Of a stretch of 64,000 nt of DNA, positions 41,761-52,779 are shown one piece after another. The position numbers and the translations under genes were made by a program. Every line of letters starts with the position of its first letter. Position 1 is the stretch's first letter. Source of the stretch: Cyclospora cayetanensis (Eukaryota > Apicomplexa > Conoidasida > Eucoccidiorida > Eimeriidae); NCBI RefSeq assembly GCF_002999335.1, contig NW_020312281.1, positions 221,970 through 285,969 on the forward strand, given 5' to 3'. The notes under the pieces are model-generated. The model did no database searches and was not told the origin of the DNA. It was given only the letters and a program-made list of their open reading frames with translations.

Positions 41761-44426
41761 AAACGTTCCAAATACTTCTTTCTGTAGTGGTTATGACTCT
41801 AATCTAACAAGGATCCGATTGCTTGGCTTCACTTTCATCGTAAAACTGATTGTTGATGTATGTCAAGACAACCATACCCTCATCTTGCCCCTTCTCGTGC
41901 GCGTCCCTGATCTCTAGTACAGATCTCCTGAGCGCTCTGTACGTGGAACTGGTAATCCAGGGACAGCAGCCACCCTTAGCACCTAAGAGACTCAGAGAAC
42001 AGCCGGATGGTATAGGCAAATGCATTTACAAAGCTTAAAGGCGCATAACACGAAATCGTGTTTTGCGCCGGCTGGCTGTGTGGCTCCAGCTTGGAGATCT
42101 GGTCTTGGTAGATTGGGAGGCTTTCCTTAGAGCACAAGTAAGTGGCCAGACTAAGAAGTTGGCGGCCGGGTGTGTAGACTCATTTTCGATTTCCTCATAA
42201 ATCAATGCTGTTTTTGCTGTATCGATTCTCTAAAAGCTCGAGGTATTAGAGGAATATTTATAATGGCTTCCGAAGGAAGTTCCAAACTTTCCGGAGTATC
42301 CGTTCACTTTACGGCGCAGGCAAGAGAGCCGCTTGGAGGAACATGATCCACAGCGAGCCGTAAAGGTGCAGGATTCTACAGCGTAAACGGGCATCAAGTG
42401 GAGTGAAGTAAAGTACGCAAGCTTTATCGGTTGATGGGAAAACAGCTACGGACTTTGTTGCTTGCAGAAGAATCTGACATTGCTAGTCGCTGTGAACGGT
42501 ATTCCTAGCATTCCTTTGTAATCATGAATCTTTCGCACATGCTCTGCTTTAGATGGCTACCATCCTCCACGCGTTTTGGTTGGGATGTTTTCTTTTGTTG
42601 TTAGAAATGTCTTCTATGTGCCCATTGATGCTCAGATCCGCTTAGCTATGCTGCCTTTACTTTCTTCCTTGTGCCGCTCTTGTGGTTTGGAGTTGACCCA
42701 CCTTGATGCGCCGGCTGCATTTGCATGCAAACATGAGAAGCGGAGGCACTGTAACGCTTGTATTTTGGTCTTCTCTACACTTTAGAGTTCTGGCAGTAAG
42801 AGCTTGATACAGGTCAGCGCTCCAACAACAGTGAGCCATCGCGCAGCCGCTGCCACGTTGGCTTGGTCCCATGTTCGTTGTTGGCTAGTGGGAGTCCCTC
42901 TCTTAGTCTGTTTCACTTAGATCATTGGTGCCCACATTTCTTTTCCTCAGTTGCACAGCTTTCACAGTCTTGCGCAGCGGAGAAGTGACAATCGGGTGAT
43001 AAATCTTCCTCTCTCATGCATATTGTGGATTCCGATGCACTGGCAAGGAACAAGAGAACGGGTGTATTAACCGGAGGAGAAGATGCAACAAGCTAAGGTG
43101 CATTAAAGACCTTCTACTCCACTTGTTCGATTAGCTGACGAATTAGTGAAGCGTAGGCTATTTGGTTCGTCTCTTCGTATATCTTGTTCATCAAGAGGTG
43201 CTAGAGTGATTCACTAGAAGAAATAATGTGCGCGTGTGTGCTAGATGATAGGCCGAACCAAATGTAAATGATCGGAGTACTTCGAGCGAGCAGGAACGCG
43301 AGCCCTGAGAGCCCCTCAACTTTGAGGCCGAAACTTTGGGGATCGCGGGCAGGGGAAGCAGGCAATACTTGGTGAGAAACACGGAATAGCTCTCTATTAA
43401 CGTCATATAGAGTCCGCAAGAAAAATAAAAACAAACGGACCTCAGGTAGTACATAACGATCCCAGCAAGGAATTCCTATGCCCTATAGCTCTTACAAAAC
43501 TTTCGGGCAGGCTAGTACGCGCCTCGTTAAAGGAACTTATGCTCTGCTGCACCGGTCAGCGATGGCACTGTCTACCAAAAAAGCCGACTGGCTGAGCAAC
43601 ACCGCCCCTCCCAGTTCTCCCGCCTCTCTCTTGCTTGCCCTGTCTCGGCCAGAAATAGCCTCAAGGGGAGCCAATGGGGAGTGTGCGGTTTCTTGGGCCC
43701 TCACGCACGAATTGGCGATTCTGCCCGTCAGCCTTCCTACCGCGTTTCTTTGTGCATGAATTTTGCAGCATCGAGCAAAAATGACCAGGAAAGGAGAGAT
43801 AGAAAGAAAAATCAAAGACTGTGGGCTAACTCTGAGTCTAATTGCTCTCCACCTCGTGCGAGCGAGAGCAGTCACTCAGAGGGCCCCTCACAGGGCCCCC
43901 TTCACGGAACCCTGCTCCTGGGGCCCTCCTGCAGCTCGTTCGGGGTCACGGGTCGTTTCTTGGCCGTTTCGTGGGCATCACCCAGACTCCAAGCATTCGC
44001 TTTGCATTTGTTTTGCTTTCATTATTCGCATTAACTGCTCGTTTTTCTTCATCTCGCAAAGGAAGGAGCCCTAGGAAGAGGGCCCTCGGTATTCGGCATC
44101 CTGCCAGGCCCCCGTCATCGTGCCGTAGCGTGGGGGTCTGGAGCTTGGGGCAGCTTGGGGTTCTAAACCCATTGGGTTGCTTATCATTGTAGACGTAGGT
44201 GCTATGGAGAGTCCAATCAGACATAGAAACCCTCAAAGCAGAGCGCGCACGGGGAGAGCACCAGAGGGCGACAAGAGATCCTTCGGCATGGTCGATTAGA
44301 ACAGCGCAGAAAAAGGCATCGGCCTCTCAGGCAGTTATGTGTTAGTGTGGGAGGGGGATACTGGTGAGGCGAAGAACAGTTTGTGCCTTTCAACCCATTT
44401 TCGCTGCAGGCAGACCTCGTTCAAAG
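41761..44426. other. Gene-free region between gypsy remnant and ELOF1
   Basis: No gene is supported. Frames at 42576-42785, 43191-43454 and 43478-44236 overlap each other on several frames and strands, as random open frames in GC-rich DNA do. The last part (about 43,860-44,130) is rich in GGGCCC words. The ELOF1 promoter and 5' untranslated region must lie at the right end. Confidence 0.45.
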
Positions 44427-45468
44427 ATGGGAAAGCGGAAGAGCACTTCCATCAAGCCCAAGCCCAACCGAATTCCCAAACTGGACAAAGAATTCAACTG
44501 CCCCTTCTGCAACTCCTCTACGGCAGTGAAGGTCGAACTGTACGCTTTCCTAGACCCCCAAAGCTGAGAAGCGAGTTGGCAGCAAATCCTCGTTCTTGAA
44601 GCCTACACACGAGGCTTCGCAGGCCCTTGCGCTGTAGATGCCCGCAATATAGCTCCATGCCGTTAGGCGCCCATTCTCGGGCATGCCCTTGTTTACGGTG
44701 TCTGCAACCCCCTCCTCCCTTGATCCTTTCGCGTCCAAGCCATCTCTTGCTGCTTTTTGCTTGCTGTGTGCGCTTCATAGAGATCGCGTCCGGGGTATTG
44801 CCGCCCTGACATGCCGCGTTTGCAAGACAGCTTACAATCGGGCCGTATCGCGCTTAGAAGAAGGCATTGATGTGTATGGGGACTGGATCGATGCCTGTGT
44901 TGCAGCCAATGCAGCAGCCGCCAAGGAGGCCCAGTTGAAGCTCGAACGCGGCTCTCAACTTCCACAGGGGGGGGCCTCTAGGGGCCCCCCTTCGGCCGCA
45001 ACCGAATCTCCATCGGACTCAGAAGCAGCTACAAGAGGCAAAGAAAAGATTGAGCGACAGGGGACGCCCCGGCGGGGCGGTTTTCAAGGAAGTGGGGGGG
45101 CCCGTAAAGTTTCCTCTGCCCAAAGAGGGAGCACGAAGAAGTTGGCGAGATCAACAGAGAGTGAGGCGGAGGGCAGCAGCAGCGAGGAAACAGAGGGAGT
45201 GGATCCTGAGGGGGATGAGGGTTCCCCCTCACTGAAGCGCTTGCGCGTGGACCGCGGGCGAGAGGGCGAGGAAGGAGGGGAAGCAGTGGGGTCAGAAGGT
45301 AGCGATACGGAGGGCTTACACCCGGCTGAACAGGGGGGGGATGCAGGCGAGAGAGTAAGGGCTAGAGAGAAGGGCGAGGCGGAAATAGGGGGAGTGCTTG
45401 AGCAATACAGAAGAGACGCGGAGGGAGAAGAAGAAGATTCTACCGCTCTCTTCAATGATGACGAGTGA
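44427..45468 (+). CDS. Transcription elongation factor 1 homologue (ELOF1/Elf1) with long acidic tail
   Basis: Two exons, 44427-44539 and 44781-45468, joined in phase 2, 266 residues. ELOF1 binds elongating RNA polymerase II and chromatin, and in other eukaryotes supports transcription-coupled repair. The core (residues 1 to about 80) has a basic start MGKRKSTSIKPKP, a zinc ribbon with CPFC and CRVC, the DR..G...LTC strand and the DVYGDWIDAC motif, all as in ELOF1. The donor at 44540 was chosen over an earlier GT because it restores VELDR in register with the family's VKMDR. The family core is about 80 residues; here about 180 more follow. They are rich in Gly, Ser, Glu and Lys, with a KRLRVDR basic patch that may act as a nuclear signal, ending EEEDSTALFNDDE. 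Yeast Elf1 also has an acidic tail, but shorter. Confidence 0.9.
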
Positions 45469-47880
45469 AGGCTGCAGCCAAATAGGATGTGTTTTCGAGC
45501 GGAGGGGGTGGAGAAGGGAGGGGCAGGCACAGACAGTGTTAGCAAATAGATTCATCAGCGTAGCTATCTTGACAAGTCGTCGGGTAGGGCGAGTTTGAGT
45601 GCATTCAAATGGGATGGGAGAGGATGGGAGCGACTGGAGACGAAGCAGCAACACAGAGCTTGTAGCGGGAACAGTTCGCCAATTGCATCGGTTCCTTTCT
45701 TCGATACACGGGCAGACAGATGGGAGGCGGGTGCGCGGCGCTGGCTAGGACCGTGCCTGACGTAATATTTGGGAAGGGAGGAGAATTACGTGTGGTTTGG
45801 GAGGTGCAAAGGTTCCTTGCGGGTCGGCCGCCCCTCCTTGCCCTCGCGCTTCCTGGTGTGAAGTCACGTGAATTCAACTTTTAGCGATGCGGGCTATATA
45901 TAGGCTGCACTCACCAGGCTCCCATCGTTTCAAGCAGGGCCCAAGCACGAGTGGCCCCGATGCTCCCATGACGAAAACTGAGGAAAGCTATTGCTTTTGT
46001 AAGGGGTAAAGGCCTTCGGGATGCAATTATGCCGTTGCTAGTGCTGTGCTGTCGCTCACAGCAGCGTGAGTAGCTAGGTCTCGGGCAGCAAACAGTCAGC
46101 TACAGTGAATACAGATGGAGAAGTTCATGTCATGCGCTGCTGTTGACGCCACGAAAGTGCAGCTTCTTGGCCAGTACACGGCAATCCGCAAAACGGTCTC
46201 ACCGACCCGGTGCGGCCCTTAGGCTTTGTAGACGCGCAGCGGCTCCGGCTCACAAGAAACAGTCCATCCTTGTTCTTTTAAGGGAGTAGCTGGTTGGCTA
46301 TGCAATGCTGCAGGTGAAACCTGCATAGGGAGACACTAAACTCCAGACTGAATAGAAAGTCGATTTTATGAACGTTATTGCGCTTTTCGAAAGAACCCTT
46401 TTTTTATCGTACCCACGCCCCTTAGAGACCCGATATAAGGGGATAAGGACAGCTAAGCTATGCGTAATAGCACCCTCCAAGCATTCCGAGCATTCCCAGC
46501 TAGTTGCACGTGTTATGTAGCGCACAAAAACATGACGGCGCGTCTTCTTGCATCAGGATAACCTATTCTGCAGGAAAGAAGATGTGTAAGCAGATAATTT
46601 TATCATTTGATTGCCCACTTTTTCTTGTTTGAATACAACTGGTTGTAAAAAGCGTTCAAGTGTCCCCTAGCCCATTACATCCCCTCTTATGCCTGAGCTT
46701 CGTGGAGTGAAGACAGGGAGGACGAGGAAGCGGTTTGGAGGGGACACTTGAATATGTTTAACTAAGTTTCGGCTTGAGTCGAAGGCTACAAATTTTCCCC
46801 TGGGGAGATCTTCACTACAGCGCTACAGGTGATGCTATCGGGTTGAATTCCGCTCAATGAAACAAATTATTGCTACAGCGAAGGAGGCGCATACTCCATC
46901 AGGAAGGCCACAATCGTCGGACGAATGGGCCGCTACTAAAGAAGGGACAGCATCGCCAGATATTGAGGGGGGCTGGTTCACCACAGAAACAGGTTGACTT
47001 CACTGGTACGGAGTGCTTTGCGGCCCTTGTAGGGGATACAGTGTACTGACTTATAACTCCTGGCCAGAAATGGGATGGCAACAGCAACATGAGGATAGAG
47101 TGTGGGTGTGTAAAGGAGGGGCTGACATGGCCCCTCATACAGGGAACTGATGCATTAACCGTTTGCTGCTTGAGTAATATTAAGCTACTGCATATCAGCG
47201 CGAATCTGCCACTACGTGCAACACCAGTAGCGAAGAAGTGGTGTTACGCTATGCTAACGAAATGGACAGCTTGTTCTCTGTGCTGTTTGCAACGCAAGAA
47301 AGTGGCCCATGACAACCCCAAGCACTGAAATTACCTGGTGCCACAAGTTGCAGTCAGAGATCTGGAGTCTGTTTTCTTGAAATTCCTATGGAATTGGCAT
47401 TTAGATAGATATTATAATAATAAAGTGAAGTTTAAGGGTTTTCCCCAATAGAAAAAAGGTAAGGGTAACAGCGGGTGTAGTGACTGGTGCACGTTCTGGA
47501 CTCTGGGTCGGAGTGTGTTATAGCCAAGCCGATAATTCGAAGAGGAAATATCAGAAATACTACAAGGGACAGTGAAATGCGGGTATTCGCTTGAGTTCGC
47601 TAAAAAAAATAATACCCCAGAACAGCTGAGGGATGTCTGTACTGGTCCACTGGTGCAACAGCTTCTATTTAGCTGGGTTGCTCATAGCTTCCCATTGTCT
47701 AGGACTTTTTCTGTTTGCACATATGTATGTTTCTGCTGCATATCTGGATAAGTATGACGTTAGCATGTCTGCTTACACTGCGGAAAAAAAGACAAAACCC
47801 CCTCTACACATACCTACCTGCCTTCTTTGGATCCGTTTTGATATATTTGACCTCTCGCTCACTTGCCCTCTTCTTCCCTC
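45469..47880. other. Intergenic region, no gene recognised
   Basis: No frame here has a domain or convincing splice context. A 14-bp inverted repeat (46655/46739) and a TAGCTAG word near 46,066 are the only structures noticed. A possible promoter-like TATATATA lies near 45,895 but has no clear partner gene. Confidence 0.45.
46655..46752. repeat. 14-bp perfect inverted repeat with 70-base spacer
   Basis: TTCAAGTGTCCCCT at 46655-46668 and its exact complement AGGGGACACTTGAA at 46739-46752 flank about 70 bases. They could be the ends of a small degenerate transposable element or form a hairpin. No target-site duplication was evident. Confidence 0.55.
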
Positions 47881-49200
47881 ATTAGGGGACGCTCATGTAC
47901 AGGCTTTATTCATTATCCTCCATAGCTATCTTCTTTGTTCTGCCGTTTCTTGATGGCCCCCTCGTACTCCTGGCTTCCCCTACCTTAACGCCGATCAGCC
48001 ACCTTCCATCCGAAGAAGCTTTGATTCTCTCCTCCTCCCCGTCGTCTATGCATTTGCGTACTCGCCGCTACAGTATCTATTCACTTTTGGAGTACCTACA
48101 GGTTGCTCATGGTGTGCCTGCCACTTTCTGATCCAGACGCTCCACTGGAGCGCCTTGCCGGTTGGCGGTTGCTGCTATTTGTGGTCCTCGAATTCTTTCT
48201 TTCGATCTCTTTTTCTCCATATTCCGCCCCGGATACTCCTGAAGTCAGGAAAAATCTCGAGTTCCCTCCGACCGGCCTATTCCCTACCCCTCAAGGACCC
48301 GATACTTCTGCTTCGTTTCCGGTGAATGGATACCCTACATTCGTACAAACACTTGGGCCCATACTTGCACCTATAACTGGGAGCACGGCGACGCCGATAG
48401 AAGTTCATGATGAAATACTCGAACACTCAGATGCGAGAGATTAAATGACCCCCGGAGCGGCCCCTCTGAGGGCGGGTATCCTAAAGGCAACATCACGGGC
48501 CCATCGAGTGCATTCGGAAATGTAGGTATACTTTAGGACCTTTTGAGTGTGCACAGATGTGCCACCTTACTTTTCTACCTGTGGTAGCTGACTGCAAGAG
48601 GAGCAGATGGAGCAGGAACACCAACAGCAGCAGCATCTATCTCAACGGAGTCTACCGCAGTAGGCGCGACAACAGCACTACTTCAAGATCCTTCGCTTCC
48701 AATAAGGGTGAAATTCGTCCTTCTCGCTTTTCTACCTTTTAGAAATTCATTACAAACGGGCCCATTCTATTTGCTCCCACACTCATGTGCGGCAAAGAGC
48801 CAATGGCAAGCACTAAAGGTATATGGCCTCATGGTCTACTCCAAGGACTCTCAGTAGGCTTTCTTAAGGTTTGTATCAATACACAAGCTGGTACGCCTGT
48901 TGCTAATGCAACAGGAGCATAGGCAGGCATAGCGGCAGGAAATGCTGCCTCTCCCGATGGACCGGCATTTCACGCCGCTGCTGGTGCGGCAGCACCTGCT
49001 GCTGTGCGTGAGCAGCAGCAGCGGACTTCATTTGTACGTCAGTATTACCACTGACAACACAACCAGCATTTACGGTGCATCCAGGGTTGCTGCATTCTCC
49101 AAAATAAGCTTTTGTCCAAAGACTCTGAGGGCGTCGGCCTCTTGCGCCATCTCCTCGCTGGTCCTGGGGCTGTACAGGGAAAAAAAGATAAAATGAGTGC
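47881..49200 (+). other. Possible but unproven coding region
   Basis: Several plus-strand pieces look protein-like but could not be joined into one model. The first is a hydrophobic start MYRLYSLSSIAIFFVLPFLDG at 47895. The second is a frame ending at 48444 with a hydrophobic segment LLLFVVLEFFLSISF, followed by a Pro/Thr-rich, acidic tail. The third is a putative exon 48743-48821 bounded by TTTTAG and AAAG|GTATAT, reading ITNGPILFAPTLMCGKEPMAS. The fourth is Ala-rich sequence near 48,910-49,030. Each could be chance or part of a decayed gene. No family was recognised. Confidence 0.2.
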
Positions 49201-50249
49201 AGCCAAGGGATAAGGAATACACTAACTTTAAATGCAGATGAAGGACAAATGATTCGGAAAAAAGGAATCATAGGAAATAGGCACTTTAAGAGCCATTGTT
49301 TCAAAGTCAGCAAAGATCACAATGCACCGTGAGGCGGTTAGATAGCAGGAAGAGCAGAGCGGGTGACTCTTCATTTGGGATTGGCAGCATGCTATGCACT
49401 CTTCATGGCAAAAGAGGCCCTGGGACTTGAAGTATCCTGGAGGGAAGGAACAGAGAGGCAGCCGTGCGACACAGAGGCGGTGTCCGTGGGGATGAAGATC
49501 TATCGTTCAGGGCTAGAGAAGTTAAGCTCACATAGGAAATAGCAGTGCAAAATACTGAGGGAGGAAGGTGCGATATATAAAGACAAGTGCATGCACATGT
49601 ATGCATAAGTATACCTGCGTCGATGTCGATGTATGCCAATGTACACGCACATATGGGCGCATGCATATACAGATACGTGCACAGGGAGCCAAACAAATAT
49701 TTTTGGAAAATGATGTATGCATGCATATATATATATATACATACATGTATAGACATATATGTGTAGTTCAGTCATGCATCATGCGCACACACAGAAACAC
49801 CCGCATGTGCTTGAGCATACGCAAACTGGAGTATAAGCGCACAATATGCCGATATTTACGAATCCACAATCATGTGCATACTTGTAGAGATACATGTAAT
49901 GCACACAACAGAGGGGCAGGGGAAGTGTCATAGTCTAGAAATGCAGGTGCTTGCATATGCAAGTATATACAGGCTGGAAAACCATACATACATGTGCTTT
50001 CCTACATTGGGTGACTATCTGTGACGCGGAATAATTCGTTTCCGCGGCGAAATTCAAGCAGAAGTGTTTGTGTTTACAGAAGGAAGGGAACAGGACTTGC
50101 AATGTATGGGAGCAAAGAGAAGGCTTGAAGTATTCGTGCGAGATGAACGCGGCTGATGGCTAGAGGTTGGGTATGTGACTAGAGTTCAACATATAAAGAT
50201 TGGAAACCCCTAAGGGGAATCATGGGTGCAGCTATCTGATTCCACGGTC
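49201..50249. other. Simple-sequence-rich intergenic region
   Basis: From about 49,560 to 49,990 the sequence is dominated by ATGCATGT, ACACGCACAT and TATATATA words (imperfect alternating purine-pyrimidine DNA). This explains the overlapping Tyr/Ile/His/Cys-rich open frames on both strands. No gene was seen. The right end is the 3' flank of the HIT gene. Confidence 0.6.
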
Positions 50250-51114
50250 TTACGGCCTCTCTTCGCAGTCTGGTCCACTGTGGCTTTCCCTGTTCATGTC
50301 TGTGGCGTCTATGGCTTCGTAGACCTCATCATTCCTCTTAAAGTCGGAAGAGGAGCGGGGAAGAACATGCACGTGAACATGTGGCACGGTTTGTCCTGCC
50401 TCTGCTCCGTCTTGCACGCTGACGGTCAGACCTTGTCGGTTATGCATGCGCCGCACGAGCTCCCCCACAGACTGCACGGCTGTGAACAAATCCGCAATCT
50501 CCTCGGAGGTTAGCTCGCTGAGTTTCTGAAGACACAAGAACACAGAAAAGAGGGTACCACAGACTAACAGCTCCTGCCACCAGATGAGGCCAAACACAAC
50601 AAACATTGGACTGAATTTCCCGACCACGCTTCGAAGCAGAAATCGGTTTTATTATTTTGCAGAAAAGAGAATTCATATAAAGAATGGACTCGAGATGCGG
50701 GGCCCCTAGCGGCGGCGTGGCCCAATGGATAAGGCGTCTGACTTCGGATCAGAAGATTGTGGGTTCGAGTCCCATCGTCGTCACTCTTTGGTTTTTAACA
50801 AGAATATGAGTTAAATTCATATTCGTTTCCATCGCTCTCTAATGTGCGCAACTGCGCTCATAAAATAAACAGAAAGGGTTGTCCAACAGACTACGGCGAA
50901 GGGCATTGGCGTCCGGATGTACCTCGACGTTCCTCCTAGGAATCACCAGAGTGTGGCCCGGGAGAACTGGCTTTAGATTAACAGTTGCATAAGAGAGCGG
51001 AGACATAAAAAATACTTCTCTGGCGGGAATTTTCCACGGCCCAAACATAAAGTCCTCCTGAGGGGCGGAGGTACACAGCCACCGAGAAAGATGGTTCAGA
51101 ATAGATTGCTTCAT
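50250..51114 (-). CDS. FHIT-type HIT-domain hydrolase (diadenosine polyphosphatase)
   Basis: Two exons, 51114-50923 and 50525-50250, phase 0, 155 residues, close to human FHIT (147). FHIT enzymes cleave Ap3A/Ap4A-type dinucleotides. Sequence features are the N-terminal block VNLKPVLPGHTLVIPRR, a helix SEEIADLFTAVQSVG, the QDGAEAGQTV loop and the catalytic histidine triad HVHVHVLPR, followed by SSSDFKRNDEVYE. The last His of the triad would be the nucleophile by homology. The C-terminus is shorter than in human FHIT, which ends in a helix rich in Glu and Ala. A later start (the Met in EDFMFGPW) is possible. The 397-base intron contains a tRNA gene on the opposite strand. Confidence 0.93.
50711..50783 (+). 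tRNA. tRNA-Arg (anticodon TCG)
   Basis: A complete 73-base cloverleaf is visible. The acceptor arms GGCGGCG and CGTCGTC pair with G-U wobbles. The D arm contains TGGCCCAATGG. The anticodon stem TCTGA/TCAGA holds the loop CTTCGGA with anticodon TCG, so it reads CGA. The T arm has GGTTCGAGTCC. The discriminator base is A, and CCA is not encoded, as usual in eukaryotes. Internal A and B box promoters for RNA polymerase III are present in the D and T arms. There is no tRNA intron. It lies inside the intron of the FHIT gene, on the other strand. Confidence 0.95.
50792..50796 (+). terminator. RNA polymerase III terminator
   Basis: A run of five T residues starts nine bases after the tRNA-Arg 3' end, as expected for RNA polymerase III termination. 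Confidence 0.6.
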
Positions 51115-52779
51115 TTCCCGATGTAGGCAATCAATACAACATGAATCCTGAAGGGCAAACTATTCAACAACAATGGTACGAAAAAGGAAAATACGTGGCT
51201 CCCATGATAGCCACAGAGTATGCACGGTTGAGGTTGGGCCTGCATGGGGGGGCTCCTAAGAGGCGCCTGTTCCTCTGGACAGTACCGCAGCCGATTGATG
51301 ACTGAGATGCGGAGAAAAATGTGTGTCCTTACACTTTGTTATCTGGCTTGTCTCGAGACAGAAGCCAAACCACTGCATAGCGAAGACGTCTCTGAGGTCA
51401 CGAGGCAGCACTACGGTGCCCTCGTCGAGGCGTCCTCCTTGGCCTGCACATAAACCTGTGGCCCCTCCTGCAGAAGCTAAGGAATTCCAGTCCCTATGAG
51501 TTTAGAGAAGATTGAGGCTCAAGCCCGTAGGCGATGTCCAGTGATGTGCGTGTAGTTACATGAGGCTCCTTGACTGAGGAGACTCCTTGGTTTTACTTCG
51601 GCAGCACAATCCTCCCGAGAATCCCACCACACGTAACCCTGTGAAGCTCTCGACTCACGCGGCGACACCCATTGGGGGGCCCTATTTGACTGCCGAAGGG
51701 GACTCTTCGGGCATGGGAAGAAGGTCACTGAAAGACCTATACCTCTTATGCGTCCCGTGGTCAATACGAAACTTCCGAGTTCTCTAGTGTATGTTCCAAA
51801 TAAACTCTCCTCCCCCCTGCCCTACCCTGCCCCTTTGCATCCCCTTAGGGTTACGGCGATTTCTGAAAGAGGCACAGAGAACCAGGGTGCTCAGCGGCTG
51901 CTGCGCAGGCATGCATTCACAGCTAGTTGCGCATAGTAACAACGTATGCCGCACAGAGATACCCCCGGCATCGATTCGTTGCGTATTGAGCCTAATGAAC
52001 TCCACAGCCAATCAGATATGCAAACAGCAAAGCAAGCCGGTAAGGGATGATTCGTAGCGACTCCTATGTTGGCCATAAATCCAGCAGAGTAACACGTACC
52101 AAGATGCTGCGTCGCTTTCAACAGGACGCCTAATAGCCTGCTCCGGCCTTGAGGATGCAAAGGACTTTTTCTCTTCGGGCTATCTGCGCAGCTTCTGCTA
52201 AAGGGCATCGTTTGTTTCCGTGCACTTTGAAGTCTGCTGCGTGGAGCATCCCCGAAGGGACACTCAAGGGCCTTTAGTCGCCGGATTTCGCTTTTCACGG
52301 GTGCCTCTAAAAGCAACCCAACAGACCCCGAGAACCTGGTCGTAGGGCTACAATCCCCTTACGCTTAGCTAGTGGCGCAGTGCATCAAGTTGCGGTGAGA
52401 GCATCTGCAGCGGTGCTTAGTGCTAAGCGTTAAGCGGGGATCTCGAAAAAGTATACCGGAATTTTTTTCAGCTGCTAATGCCAAAAAAACACGGCCACAC
52501 CAGACAGCACGGCCGTCTAAAGGGGACTGTATCGTGTTGCTGTTGTCGTTGTGAGTAAAATTCTACCTGTCCACAGCTAGAAATGCACACACATATACGC
52601 ACCAAAACACAAACACACGCCAACCAGCCACAGCAGCTCCACCTACGCGTCCTGCCGGTGGGGTGTTACGAGAATAGACGCTTTCCAGTTGCTGCTGTAC
52701 CCAAGAAGGTGTCTGTACAGCAGGCGATTGCTCTCCATGCAGCCTCGTCGGAGCGCAGCAGCAGCGTTGCAGAATCCGC
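51115..52779. other. Intergenic region, no gene recognised
   Basis: This lies between the FHIT start and the 3' end of the basic-protein gene. Frames at 51244-51453, 51519-51764 and 51891-52316 carry no recognisable domain. An imperfect inverted repeat is present at 52353-52441. Confidence 0.45.
52353..52441. repeat. Imperfect inverted repeat around GCTTAGC
   Basis: ATCCCCTTACGCTTAGC (from 52353) and GCTAAGCGTTAAGCGGGGAT (from 52423) are near-complements differing by small gaps, with about 50 bases between. They could form a long imperfect hairpin. The function is unknown. Confidence 0.5.

Noticed and set aside
41804..42025. Minus-strand frame with a faint resemblance to an integrase C-terminal region
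   Set aside because: The nearby retroelement motifs are all on the plus strand, and the match is only a few residues.
43478..44236. Cluster of overlapping frames of 90-117 codons before ELOF1
   Set aside because: Five frames overlap on both strands in GC-rich DNA. None has a recognisable motif.
49500..49933. Tyr/Ile/His-rich open frames on both strands
   Set aside because: They arise from ATGCATGT and TATATATA simple-sequence DNA.
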